From Nitrospiraceae bacterium (GTDB lineage Bacteria > Nitrospirota > Thermodesulfovibrionia > Thermodesulfovibrionales > Dissulfurispiraceae), in NCBI GenBank assembly GCA_003170655.1, contig PMYY01000170.1:26268-33144 (forward strand): DNA of 6,877 bases, in the 5' to 3' direction. Both the position numbers and the translations under genes were made by a program. Under the pieces are notes generated by a model. The model worked only from the letters and a program-made list of their open reading frames with translations, had not been told where the DNA came from and did not search any database. Below are positions 1-6,707 of the stretch, one piece after another. How positions within the stretch are numbered: position 1 is the stretch's first letter; each line of letters opens with the position of its first letter.

Positions 1-738
1 ATCGAGCTTTTTCAGGGCGTCGGTAATCTCGACAGCCATTTTCCAGTCCTGCGCTTTTCTGCCCGTAAACCCGAGGCACTTCGAAATCCTTGCTATATGG
101 GTATCGAGAGGCATAATGAGCTTGTTCTTCGGTATGCCTTTCCAGATGCCGAAATCGATGTCCTTGTCGCGTATCATCCAGCGCAGGTAGAGGTTCATCC
201 TCTTGCAGGCGCTGCCTTTGCGGGGTGACGGGATGAACTGAAGGAGCCCGGCGGGCTTTACATTATCGCCGTAAACAGGTGTGGTATCGATTCCGGTCAT
301 GGCATCGATTAGTCCAGCAAGAGCATTCCCGATATTCTCGTCGGAGATGAGGTAATGCTGCCTGAATACCTCCTCTAAAGAGTCGGCTTTCTTCAGAATT
401 TCGTGCAAGATTAAAAAGAGCGCTATGATGTCGTCGTTCTCGTTGAAACGATATTTGATGCCTGCAAAAAGTTTGCGCTGCCTCTTGATATTGAATTGCC
501 TAATGAACGCGTATGGACTCTCTCCCATCTTCGAAAGCAGTGTCCTAACTACGGGCTTGAAAAGATTGACGTTGCCGTAAGCGAATGCAGACGCAATAAA
601 ACCGGATATTTCCTTGTCTTCCGGCTGCAAATACGAACGCGGGAATTCAATCGGATCGCGCGCAGCCGTGCCAGCGAAATCGAAATCAAGGTAGAATTGG
701 TCGAGAACTGGTTTTAGGTTTTGTGATTGAACAGACAC
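1..738 (-). CDS. TIGR02757/DUF2400 family protein (partial, C-terminus beyond left edge)
   Basis: The frame is open from a GTG at 738-736 to the window edge, giving 246 codons; the family is usually about 250-260 residues, so only a short C-terminal piece should be missing. Recognisable family blocks, in order: DPIEFPRSY (residues 28-36), the EISGFIASAFAYGNV block (43-57), the GSACKRMNLYLRWMIR block (175-190), PLDTHIARISKCLGF (210-224) and the DWKMAVEITDALKKLD end (231-246). No biochemical function is established for the family. The PLDTH-ARI segment resembles the VDTHVxR segment of HhH-GPD DNA glycosylases, so a nucleic-acid role is possible but is inference. The gene lies 43 bases downstream of the binding-protein gene on the same strand and may be cotranscribed with it. 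The start is uncertain: GTG 738 has no clear Shine-Dalgarno site, and an in-frame TAA (747-745) lies just upstream. A better-placed ATG at 773 is in another frame. The family assignment is firm; the start is not. Confidence 0.85.
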   Translation of the reverse strand, partial: MSVQSQNLKPVLDQFYLDFDFAGTAARDPIEFPRSYLQPEDKEISGFIASAFAYGNVNLFKPVVRTLLSKMGESPYAFIRQFNIKRQRKLFAGIKYRFNENDDIIALFLILHEILKKADSLEEVFRQHYLISDENIGNALAGLIDAMTGIDTTPVYGDNVKPAGLLQFIPSPRKGSACKRMNLYLRWMIRDKDIDFGIWKGIPKNKLIMPLDTHIARISKCLGFTGRKAQDWKMAVEITDALKKLD

Positions 739-773
739 AGAGAATTATAATCGATTTCGAACGGAAACTGCAT
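714..773 (-). other. 19-codon ORF with good RBS: leader peptide or frameshifted N-terminus of the TIGR02757 gene
   Basis: An ATG at 773-771 is preceded closely by AAGGAAGGG, a much better ribosome binding site than any near the GTG at 738. It opens a 19-residue frame (MQFPFEIDYNSLCLFNHKT) that stops at 716-714, inside the TIGR02757 coding sequence. One extra A in the four-A run (TTTT at 719-722 on the + strand) would join it in frame to residue NLKPVLDQ of the downstream protein. It could therefore be a translationally coupled leader, a real or programmed frameshift, or a one-base sequence error. The sequence cannot decide between these. Confidence 0.4.
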
Positions 774-781
774 GCCCTTCC

Positions 782-1966
782 TTATCGTCTCTCCCTCCAC
801 ACAGGAATCGGATAGACATATTCCTTTGTTGCATACGCAGCGGGCCATACCGTCTCGTACTCGCTGTCTATGACCTGAAGCACGAAGGTATCCATGAAAT
901 TCTGGTTCCTGTACCCCTCCCTGTCTTCGAAACTAATAGGGCCGAATGCAGTCGTGATATGGGTCTTTTTGAGAGCCGTGCGTATATCGTCCGGTGTCCA
1001 ATTGTCAGCCCTCTCAAGGGCGTCCTTGATTACGAAGAGCGATGAATATGCGGACGCGCCGTGGTATGAAGGATAATCACCGAATATTGCCTTATATTTA
1101 TCGGCATATCGTCCAGCGCCGGGAAAGTTGAGCTTGGGGCTCCAGAGTGTGGCAGTCACGACATACTCTGCGGCGTCCCTCGCCCAATCTATGAATTCAG
1201 GGATCGCAAAGCCGGCGGCGTTGCCCGCAAAGAGTTTGGCGTAGATCTTAAGTTCCTTTATCTGCTTCATGAGTAGCGCAGCATCGGCGGCATATGAAAC
1301 CATGTAGATGACGTCGGGGCTTGCGGCCTTGACTCTCAGAAGAAGCTGTCTGAAGTCTATGGCGCCCTTCTCGTATCTTTCACTCGCCAGCACCTTTATG
1401 CCGTTAACCCTTGCCTGCTTTGCCATATCTTCGGCACCTGATGAGCCGAAAGAGGAGCTTTCGTAAATGATCGCGATGGTCTCCGGCTTCACCACCTGCT
1501 TAATAAATGAAATCAGGCCGTCGGTGTAATGAGCATTCGGAACATTCTGGCGAAAGACGTATTGATTATCTCCCTGCGTGATATCGTCAGCTGCGCTCGC
1601 CACAACCAGATAAGGCACCTTGCGTTCTTCAGCCACGGCCGCTACGGCCTTTGCGCACCGGGAAGAATACTCGCCTACCAGGATGGCCTGATTTTCGACA
1701 TCGATTATCTTTTTAGCGACCTCTTTCGAAAACTCCGGCTTGCCACGAGTGTCTTCGAAGCGCAATACGAGACGTTTACCCTTGATTCCTCCCTGTGCGT
1801 TGATCTCCGCGGCGGCAATCTCGTATGAGCGCTTCTGAATCTGGCCAAATTTCGCTTCAGGGCCGGTCATGGGTAAGGGGATGGTCAGCCCAAGCGTTGC
1901 AGTGTGGCGGATGCATGCAAAAATTATCCATACCATCACAGCCGTAAATATCGCTGCCCGTTTCAT
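782..1966 (-). CDS. Periplasmic ligand-binding protein of branched-chain amino acid ABC transporter type (Peripla_BP_6, LivK-like)
   Basis: This 394-residue protein has the length and architecture of type I periplasmic binding proteins that deliver amino acids or amides to LivHMGF-type ABC transporters. A hydrophobic N-terminal signal (residues 1-24) contains a Cys at 18 (IIFAC), a poor lipobox because of Phe at -2, so it may be either a secreted protein or a lipoprotein. The mature protein begins with LTIPLPMTGPEAKFG (27-41), then AAAEINAQGGIKGKRL (51-66). The ligand-loop region follows (EYSSRCAKAVAAVAEERKVP, 99-118, and ASAADDIT, 123-130), then the second lobe with FGSSGAEDMAKQA (173-185) and SPDVIYMVSYAADAA (216-230). 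ATG 1966 has an excellent ribosome site (GGGGAGGGG). No permease or ATPase genes adjoin it in this window, so the ligand and partner are unknown. It is divergent from the nuo operon. Confidence 0.9.
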   Translation of the reverse strand: MKRAAIFTAVMVWIIFACIRHTATLGLTIPLPMTGPEAKFGQIQKRSYEIAAAEINAQGGIKGKRLVLRFEDTRGKPEFSKEVAKKIIDVENQAILVGEYSSRCAKAVAAVAEERKVPYLVVASAADDITQGDNQYVFRQNVPNAHYTDGLISFIKQVVKPETIAIIYESSSFGSSGAEDMAKQARVNGIKVLASERYEKGAIDFRQLLLRVKAASPDVIYMVSYAADAALLMKQIKELKIYAKLFAGNAAGFAIPEFIDWARDAAEYVVTATLWSPKLNFPGAGRYADKYKAIFGDYPSYHGASAYSSLFVIKDALERADNWTPDDIRTALKKTHITTAFGPISFEDREGYRNQNFMDTFVLQVIDSEYETVWPAAYATKEYVYPIPVWRERR

Positions 1967-2109
1967 CTTGCCCCTCCCCGGACGTATAACCCTCTGCTGA
2001 TATTATCAATATATCATGTTTCCAGCTGCCATTGCCGCCGTTGATTGATTGCTTAGTCCGCCCATCGTTGCTACACTTATACTCATCCGTAGCACTATAA
2101 GAGGTGACG
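1967..2109. promoter_or_regulatory. Divergent intergenic region between the binding-protein gene and nuoA
   Basis: These 143 bases separate the two divergent transcription units and should contain both promoters. On the + strand a TATACT (2078-2083) could be a -10 element 26 bases before nuoA, but no good -35 hexamer lies 16-19 bases upstream. On the - strand TATATT (2013-2008) could serve the binding-protein gene, again without a convincing -35. Both promoters may therefore need an activator. A GAGGTGA ribosome site at 2101-2107 precedes nuoA. The presence of promoters is inferred from gene orientation; the exact elements are weakly supported. Confidence 0.4.
1998..2016. repeat. AT-rich inverted repeat, possible operator
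   Basis: TGATAT (1998-2003) and ATATCA (2011-2016) form six-base perfect arms around a seven-base centre (TATCAAT). The site overlaps the candidate -10 of the binding-protein gene, 32-50 bases upstream of its start codon, where a repressor could act. The arms are short and AT-rich, so chance is a real alternative. Confidence 0.3.
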
Positions 2110-2505
2110 ATGAATCCGGTACCGCTCTGGCCTTTCACTCTTTATGCCATCGCCGTAATTATAGTTGCCGCTGTAATGGTAGGTGCATCCTATATGCTCG
2201 GACAGCGGCACCGGGACAGTGATATGGAAGAACCCTACGAATCTGGCATCCTTGCCACTGGTTCTGCCCGGATGAGGTTCGACATCAAGTTTTACATGAT
2301 CGCGATGTTTTTTATCATCTTCGATCTCGAATCTGTCTTCATATTCGCCTGGTCGGTGTCCCTGTTCGAAAATGGCTGGCCGGGCTATATCGGAATGGCC
2401 GTCTTTATCTCGGTACTGCTTGCCATGCTGGTCTATTTGTGGAGAATTGGCGCCCTTGAATGGGGCCCGCGCAAAAGAAAAACGGCAGCGCTAGGGGAAA
2501 GGTAA
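2110..2505 (+). CDS. nuoA: NADH-quinone oxidoreductase subunit A
   Basis: NuoA is a small inner-membrane subunit of complex I, packed against NuoH, NuoJ and NuoK; its loop reaches the quinone-channel entrance. The 131-residue protein shows three membrane segments (about 8-30, 59-84 and 91-113). Its conserved loop (EEPYESGI, 40-47, and SARMRFDIKFY, 52-62) and the conserved acidic pair of the second helix (FDLES, D72 and E74) are present. The end RIGALEW (112-118) resembles E. coli NuoA. ATG 2110 is chosen because GAGGTGA (2101-2107) sits just ahead of it; a GTG at 2104 in the same frame falls inside that ribosome site. It is the first gene of the operon, with only 8 bases to nuoB. Confidence 0.95.
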   Translation: MNPVPLWPFTLYAIAVIIVAAVMVGASYMLGQRHRDSDMEEPYESGILATGSARMRFDIKFYMIAMFFIIFDLESVFIFAWSVSLFENGWPGYIGMAVFISVLLAMLVYLWRIGALEWGPRKRKTAALGER

Positions 2506-2513
2506 TTCCGTTC

Positions 2514-3128
2514 ATGAACAATAAAGGTCCACACACTCACAGACAGTCGATGGAAGACGCGGTCGGCAAGGTGCTGATCATGTCACGCCTCCAGGACCTG
2601 CTCGCCTGGGGACGCAAAAATTCCCTCTGGCCTTTCAACTTCGGCCTGTCGTGCTGCTTTGTCGAGATGGCTACCAGCCTGACCAGCAGGTACGATATCG
2701 CCCGATTCGGAGCGGAAGTGATAAGGGGAACGCCCCGCGAGGCTGACGTGATGATCGTCGCCGGTACAGTCTTCGTCAAGATCGCCCCGGTTATCAAGCG
2801 CCTGTACCACCAGATGATGGAGCCGCGATGGGTGATCTCGATGGGATCATGCGCGAATTCGGGCGGAATGTATGATATCTACAGCGTGGTCCAGGGCGTA
2901 GACAACTTCCTCCCGGTGGATGTTTATGTTCCGGGATGCCCTCCCAGACCCGAGGCATTCATGGAAGGACTGCTACTTTTGCAAAAAGCGGTTGGGTCGG
3001 AAAAGAGGCCCCTCAGCTGGGTCGCTGGGCCGCAAGGTGTCGAAAAGGGGCTCACACCCTCTATGCGGGATATGATGCGCGCAGAAAGGATGAAAGCCGT
3101 CGACCTGAGGTCTCCGGATGAAGTATGA
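2514..3128 (+). CDS. nuoB: NADH-quinone oxidoreductase subunit B (cluster N2 subunit)
   Basis: NuoB sits at the junction of the peripheral and membrane arms. It holds [4Fe-4S] cluster N2, the last centre before quinone. The 204-residue protein shows all four cluster cysteines: the tandem pair C47-C48 (GLSCCFVEM), C113 (MGSCANSGGMYD) and C142 (VPGCPPRPEA). The C-terminal tail, which has ERMKAVDLRSPDEV, is close to the E. coli form. ATG 2514 is preferred: it follows the nuoA stop by 8 bases and has GGGGAAAGG (2494-2502) upstream, with somewhat long spacing. A frame extension to ATG 2460 would overlap nuoA and adds residues unlike the family. It is 6 bases ahead of nuoCD. Confidence 0.95.
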   Translation: MNNKGPHTHRQSMEDAVGKVLIMSRLQDLLAWGRKNSLWPFNFGLSCCFVEMATSLTSRYDIARFGAEVIRGTPREADVMIVAGTVFVKIAPVIKRLYHQMMEPRWVISMGSCANSGGMYDIYSVVQGVDNFLPVDVYVPGCPPRPEAFMEGLLLLQKAVGSEKRPLSWVAGPQGVEKGLTPSMRDMMRAERMKAVDLRSPDEV

Positions 3129-3134
3129 GGCACT

Positions 3135-4895
3135 ATGACTGATAACTCGCCATTGATCAGAGAGCTTCAAGGCGTCTTCGGCAGCGACGTCATCACTCAT
3201 CAGGAGACGAAGGATTCCATTCCTACTGTTTCAATATCACCTGACAAGTTAAAGGATATACTTCGTTATTTAAAAAAGGATATCGACAACCCTTATGAAA
3301 TGCTTTACGATCTTACGGCAATCGACGAAAGGTCACGCGTCCGCACCCGTGATCCCAAGATCATTCGTCCAAACAACGACTTCACGATGGTCTATCATCT
3401 CATGTCCTTCGGCAGGAACGAAGACATCAGGCTCAAAGTCCCGCTTAAAGGAGAATACCCTTCTATCGAGAGCATAGTGGATATCTGGCCTGCGGCAAAC
3501 TGGTACGAGCGCGAAGTCTGGGATATGTTCGGGATTGGGTTCAAAGGGCATCCGCTTCTCAGGCGCATACTGATGCCGGACTACTGGAAGGGCCATCCGT
3601 TGCGTAAAGACCATGTAGCGCGGGCTACGGACATGGAGCCTTTCGACTTGCCCGATGAGACCGAGATGCTGCGTCAGGAAGAGCTCAAATTCCGTCCCGA
3701 GGAGTGGGGTCTTAAAAAGAATCTCCGCGACACGGATGTGATGTTCCTGAACCTCGGCCCGCAGCATCCTGGCACGCACGGACTTCTAAGGGTCATTCTC
3801 GAACTCGACGGCGAAGAGATCGTGGAGTCGATGCTCGACATAGGCTACCACCATCGCGGAGCCGAGAAGATGGGCGAGCGCCAGTCATGGCATACTTACA
3901 TTCCATACACCGACCGGATTGATTACCTTGGCGGCGTGATGAACAATCTCGCATATGTGCTGTCGGTAGAAAAGCTCGCCGGGATTGAAGTACCGGACAA
4001 GGCTAAGGTGATCAGGATAATGCTGTCCGAGCTTTTCCGCATCGCGAGCCATCTCGTCTGGTACGGGACCTTTGCACAGGATGTCGGCGCTCTCTCGCCT
4101 GTCTTTTACATGTTCACAGACAGGGAGCGTATCTTCGATATCATTTCCGCGATATGTGGAGGCAGAATGCACCCGAACTGGTTCAGGATCGGAGGCGTGG
4201 CCCAGGACCTCCCGCGGGGTTGGTTCACACTGATAAGGGACTTCCTCGATTATATGCCCGCGAGGATTGCAGAGTACGACCGCATCGTCATGGGCAATCA
4301 AATATTCAAGGCGAGGACGCAGGGAATCGGCTGCTATTCGAAAGAAGAAGCCCTCGAATGGGGAATCACCGGGCCTGGCCTGCGGGCCTGCGGGCTTCAA
4401 TGGGACATGAGGAAGAAGAGGCCCTACGGCGGATACGATCAGTTCGATTTCGAGATCCCGACAGCCGTGAACGGCGACTGTTATGACAGGGGAGTAGTCC
4501 GCATAGAAGAGATGCGCCAGAGCCTCCGCATCGTCAGGCAATGCCTCGACAACATGCCGGACGGCCCGTACAAGGCGCTCCATCCGCTGGCCACGCCTCC
4601 GTTGAAGGAACGTACCATGCACGATATCGAAACGCTGATCGACCATTTTCTCGGGGTAAGCTGGGGGCCTGTAATCCCGCCCGGTGAGGCGTCAGTCGGA
4701 ATCGAGGCTACCAAGGGGATCAATAGCTATTATCTGATAAGCGACGGCAGCACCATGCCGTACCGTGTCAGGATCAGGGCGCCTTCCTTTCCTCATCTCC
4801 AGATGGTGCCGCTTATGTGCCGCGGGTTGATGATACCGGACCTCATGGCCATTTTGGGCAGCATCGATTTCGTGCTTGCGGATGTCGACAGGTGA
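3135..4895 (+). CDS. nuoCD: NADH-quinone oxidoreductase fused subunits C and D
   Basis: This 586-residue protein joins the 30-kDa (NuoC) and 49-kDa (NuoD) subunits of complex I, as in E. coli. The NuoC part (about 1-165) has the signature YEREVWDMFGIGFKGHP (124-140) and ILMPDYWKGHPLRKD (145-159). A linker of roughly 35 residues, rich in Glu, leads to the NuoD part (about 200-586). The quinone-site residues are visible: the HPGTHG loop (H211, H215) and the Tyr of RIDYLGG (Y264). Further blocks are GYHHRGAEKMGERQSWH (237-253), the MHPNWFRIGGV block (345-355) and the GSIDFVLADVDR end. No cofactor binds NuoD itself; the quinone headgroup sits between it and N2 in NuoB. ATG 3135 follows the nuoB stop by 6 bases, with GAGG (3127-3130) as the ribosome site overlapping that stop. 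Confidence 0.97.
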   Translation: MTDNSPLIRELQGVFGSDVITHQETKDSIPTVSISPDKLKDILRYLKKDIDNPYEMLYDLTAIDERSRVRTRDPKIIRPNNDFTMVYHLMSFGRNEDIRLKVPLKGEYPSIESIVDIWPAANWYEREVWDMFGIGFKGHPLLRRILMPDYWKGHPLRKDHVARATDMEPFDLPDETEMLRQEELKFRPEEWGLKKNLRDTDVMFLNLGPQHPGTHGLLRVILELDGEEIVESMLDIGYHHRGAEKMGERQSWHTYIPYTDRIDYLGGVMNNLAYVLSVEKLAGIEVPDKAKVIRIMLSELFRIASHLVWYGTFAQDVGALSPVFYMFTDRERIFDIISAICGGRMHPNWFRIGGVAQDLPRGWFTLIRDFLDYMPARIAEYDRIVMGNQIFKARTQGIGCYSKEEALEWGITGPGLRACGLQWDMRKKRPYGGYDQFDFEIPTAVNGDCYDRGVVRIEEMRQSLRIVRQCLDNMPDGPYKALHPLATPPLKERTMHDIETLIDHFLGVSWGPVIPPGEASVGIEATKGINSYYLISDGSTMPYRVRIRAPSFPHLQMVPLMCRGLMIPDLMAILGSIDFVLADVDR

Positions 4896-4902
4896 TGCAG
4901 AA

Positions 4903-5364
4903 ATGATTACAGAAATAGAAAAAAGAGAGATCGAAGCGGAGATAAAAAAAGCCCCGACGAAAAAAGCGGCGGTTATAGATGTGCTGAAAGTAGTGCAGAA
5001 GCATCGGCGGTGGATCCCTGACGAAGCGCTCGAAGAAGCGGCAGATATGCTAGGCATGACGCCTGCTGAGGTCGACAGCATCGCCACTTTTTTCTCGCTC
5101 ATCTACCGCAGGCCTGTCGGCAAGCATGTAATACTTGTATGCGACAGTGTAAGCTGCTGGCTTGTTGGGTATGAAGATGTCAAACAACACTTGATGGAAA
5201 TGCTCGGCATCTCGCTTGGAGAAACAACCAAAGACGGAAGGTTCACGCTCCTGCCATCGGCATGCCTGGGTGTGTGCGAAGAGGCCCCGGCTATGATGAT
5301 AGATGACGATCTCTATACGCATCTGACACCGTCCCTTGTGGATGAGATTCTACAGAAATATTGA
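4903..5364 (+). CDS. nuoE: NADH-quinone oxidoreductase subunit E ([2Fe-2S] cluster N1a)
   Basis: NuoE is the 24-kDa thioredoxin-like subunit next to NuoF at the NADH end of complex I. It holds the off-pathway [2Fe-2S] cluster N1a. The 153-residue protein keeps the four ligands as C80-x4-C85 (VCDSVSCW) and C121-x3-C125 (ACLGVCEEAP). The TTKDGRFTLLP stretch before the second pair closely matches E. coli. The first 25 residues are Lys/Glu-rich and encoded by three runs of six or seven A. ATG 4903 is chosen because AGGTGA (4890-4895), overlapping the nuoCD stop, lies 7 bases ahead. In-frame TTG 4876 and ATG 4882 would overlap nuoCD and lack such a site. nuoF starts 4 bases after its stop. Confidence 0.95.
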   Translation: MITEIEKREIEAEIKKAPTKKAAVIDVLKVVQKHRRWIPDEALEEAADMLGMTPAEVDSIATFFSLIYRRPVGKHVILVCDSVSCWLVGYEDVKQHLMEMLGISLGETTKDGRFTLLPSACLGVCEEAPAMMIDDDLYTHLTPSLVDEILQKY

Positions 5365-5368
5365 CGAC

Positions 5369-6667
5369 ATGACAAAAGAAAAACCTCTTACCAAAAACAT
5401 TAGGCCCGACGGGCCGCCCTGCAACCTTCAGGAGTATGTGGAGTCCGGGGGCTACCGGGGCCTCCGCAAAGCGCTTTCGGACCACGACCACGAAGAGGTC
5501 ATAGACATGGTAGTGCGGGCGAACCTTCTGGGCAGGGGCGGCGCAGGCTTCCCGGCTGGCAAGAAGTGGAGTCTTGTGCCAATGGGAGAAGATGTCCCGC
5601 GGCCTAAATATGTCGTCTGCAATTTCGACGAGATGGAGCCGGGCAGCTTCAAGGACAGGTTCCTTGTCGAGGGCGACCCGCATCAGCTCATCGAAGGCAT
5701 GATCCTGGCAGGTTATGCGATCGAGGCCGAAGTCGGTTACATCTTCATTCGCAGGGACTATGTAAAGGCCGCGCGGATATTGAGCAAGGCGATAAAGGAA
5801 GCCTACGGGAAAAACTATCTCGGCACGAACATCATGGGCCAGGGCTTCAATTACGAACTTCATCTGCACGTAAGCGCAGGCCGCTACATCTGCGGCGAGT
5901 CGAGCGCCCTCCTGAATGCACTGGAAGGAGGCCGCGCCATACCGCGCAGCAGGCCTCCGCATATGTCCACCGTGGGGCTCTGGGGAAAACCGACAGTAGT
6001 CAACAATGTCGAGACCATCTGCAATGTCCCCCACATCGTCGCGAACGGGCCGGATTGGTTCAGGGAGCTGAGCTATACCGAAGAAGGCGGGACAAAAATA
6101 TATGGCGCAAGCGGAAGGGTGAAGAAGCCTGGGGCATGGGAGCTGCCGATGGGCACTACACTCAGGGAAATACTTGAGGAGCATGCCGGTGGCATGAAGG
6201 AGGGCTTCAAGTTACGCGGCGCCCTGCCGGGAGGCGCTTCAAGCGAGTTCGTCACTTTGGAGCAACTCGACACGAAGATGGATTTTGCATCGATGAAAAA
6301 AGTGCAGAGCCATTTAGGCACGGGCACGGTGATCGTGCTCGACAATGGCAACTGTCCACTAGGCATGGTGCTGAGCCTGCAGAGGTATTTCTCTCGCGAA
6401 TCGTGCGGCTGGTGCACACCATGCCGCGAAGGGCTGCCCTGGATCGTCCAGATGCTCGAAGCGCTCGAAGAAGGCAGCGGCACAGCTGAAGATATAGAGA
6501 TTCTGCTTGCTCACACAAAACTGCTGGAAACTGGAAATACGTTCTGTACGCTGGCGCCCGCAGCGATGTTCTCTCTCGAAAGCGCCCTGCGCCACTTCAG
6601 GGACGATTTCGAGGGACATATACGCTTGAAAGGATGTTCGTACAAAAGAGACAAAGCAAAGGTATGA
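5369..6667 (+). CDS. nuoF: NADH-quinone oxidoreductase subunit F (FMN and cluster N3) with unusual nucleotide-pocket residues
   Basis: NuoF takes electrons from the dinucleotide onto FMN and passes them to [4Fe-4S] cluster N3. The 432-residue protein shows the flavin/nucleotide loop GRGGAGFPAGKKW (55-67), DEMEPGSFKDR (87-97), NNVET (212-216) and the N3 ligands C346, C349, C352 (ESCGWCTPCREG) and C393 (NTFCTLAP). The whole chain resembles E. coli NuoF. Three positions around the dinucleotide differ from E. coli and Thermus: Phe86 in CNFDEM (Ala), Ser178 in CGESS (Glu) and His198 in PPHM (Phe). ATG 5369 is preferred because it puts the PLT motif at nearly the E. coli distance from the start. 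It has no clear ribosome site and is probably coupled to nuoE. An upstream ATG at 5342 would overlap nuoE and also lacks one. Confidence 0.95.
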   Translation: MTKEKPLTKNIRPDGPPCNLQEYVESGGYRGLRKALSDHDHEEVIDMVVRANLLGRGGAGFPAGKKWSLVPMGEDVPRPKYVVCNFDEMEPGSFKDRFLVEGDPHQLIEGMILAGYAIEAEVGYIFIRRDYVKAARILSKAIKEAYGKNYLGTNIMGQGFNYELHLHVSAGRYICGESSALLNALEGGRAIPRSRPPHMSTVGLWGKPTVVNNVETICNVPHIVANGPDWFRELSYTEEGGTKIYGASGRVKKPGAWELPMGTTLREILEEHAGGMKEGFKLRGALPGGASSEFVTLEQLDTKMDFASMKKVQSHLGTGTVIVLDNGNCPLGMVLSLQRYFSRESCGWCTPCREGLPWIVQMLEALEEGSGTAEDIEILLAHTKLLETGNTFCTLAPAAMFSLESALRHFRDDFEGHIRLKGCSYKRDKAKV

Positions 6668-6688
6668 TGCAAGCCGCCTGCATCATGC
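6662..6688 (+). repeat. Stem-loop spanning the nuoF stop codon
   Basis: ATGATGCA (6664-6671) pairs perfectly with TGCATCAT (6679-6686) around a seven-base loop (AGCCGCC). A further U-G and G-C pair extends the stem to ten. The nuoF stop codon lies in the left arm. No U-run follows, so an intrinsic terminator is unlikely. An mRNA-processing, stability or translation-coupling element is a better guess. Confidence 0.5.
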
Positions 6689-6707
6689 TGGAATATATTA
6701 AGAAGAA

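Noticed and set aside
496..717. + strand frame of 73 codons
   Set aside because: Sits opposite the conserved TIGR02757 coding sequence and resembles nothing known.
744..749. Perfect TATAAT on the - strand just ahead of the TIGR02757 GTG
   Set aside because: It would give a leaderless transcript and has no acceptable -35 hexamer (TGCAGT at 17-base spacing), in a region probably read from the upstream gene.
1857..2138. - strand frame crossing the divergent intergenic region
   Set aside because: Overlaps the binding-protein start and nuoA start, has low-complexity composition and no family resemblance.
2460..2513. Upstream ATG extension of nuoB
   Set aside because: Would overlap nuoA and add a basic stretch not seen in NuoB; the ATG at 2514 fits spacing and family.
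3885..4646. Long - strand frame (253 codons) opposite nuoCD
   Set aside because: Lies wholly opposite the strongly conserved NuoD part, with no recognisable domain.
5291..6184. Long - strand frame (297 codons) opposite nuoF
   Set aside because: It mirrors the codon pattern of nuoF, shows no recognisable protein family and has no ribosome site; it is an antisense shadow.
6662..6700. Intrinsic terminator after nuoF
   Set aside because: The stem is A/T-rich at its base and followed by GCTGGAATATATT rather than a U-run, and nuoG follows in the same operon.
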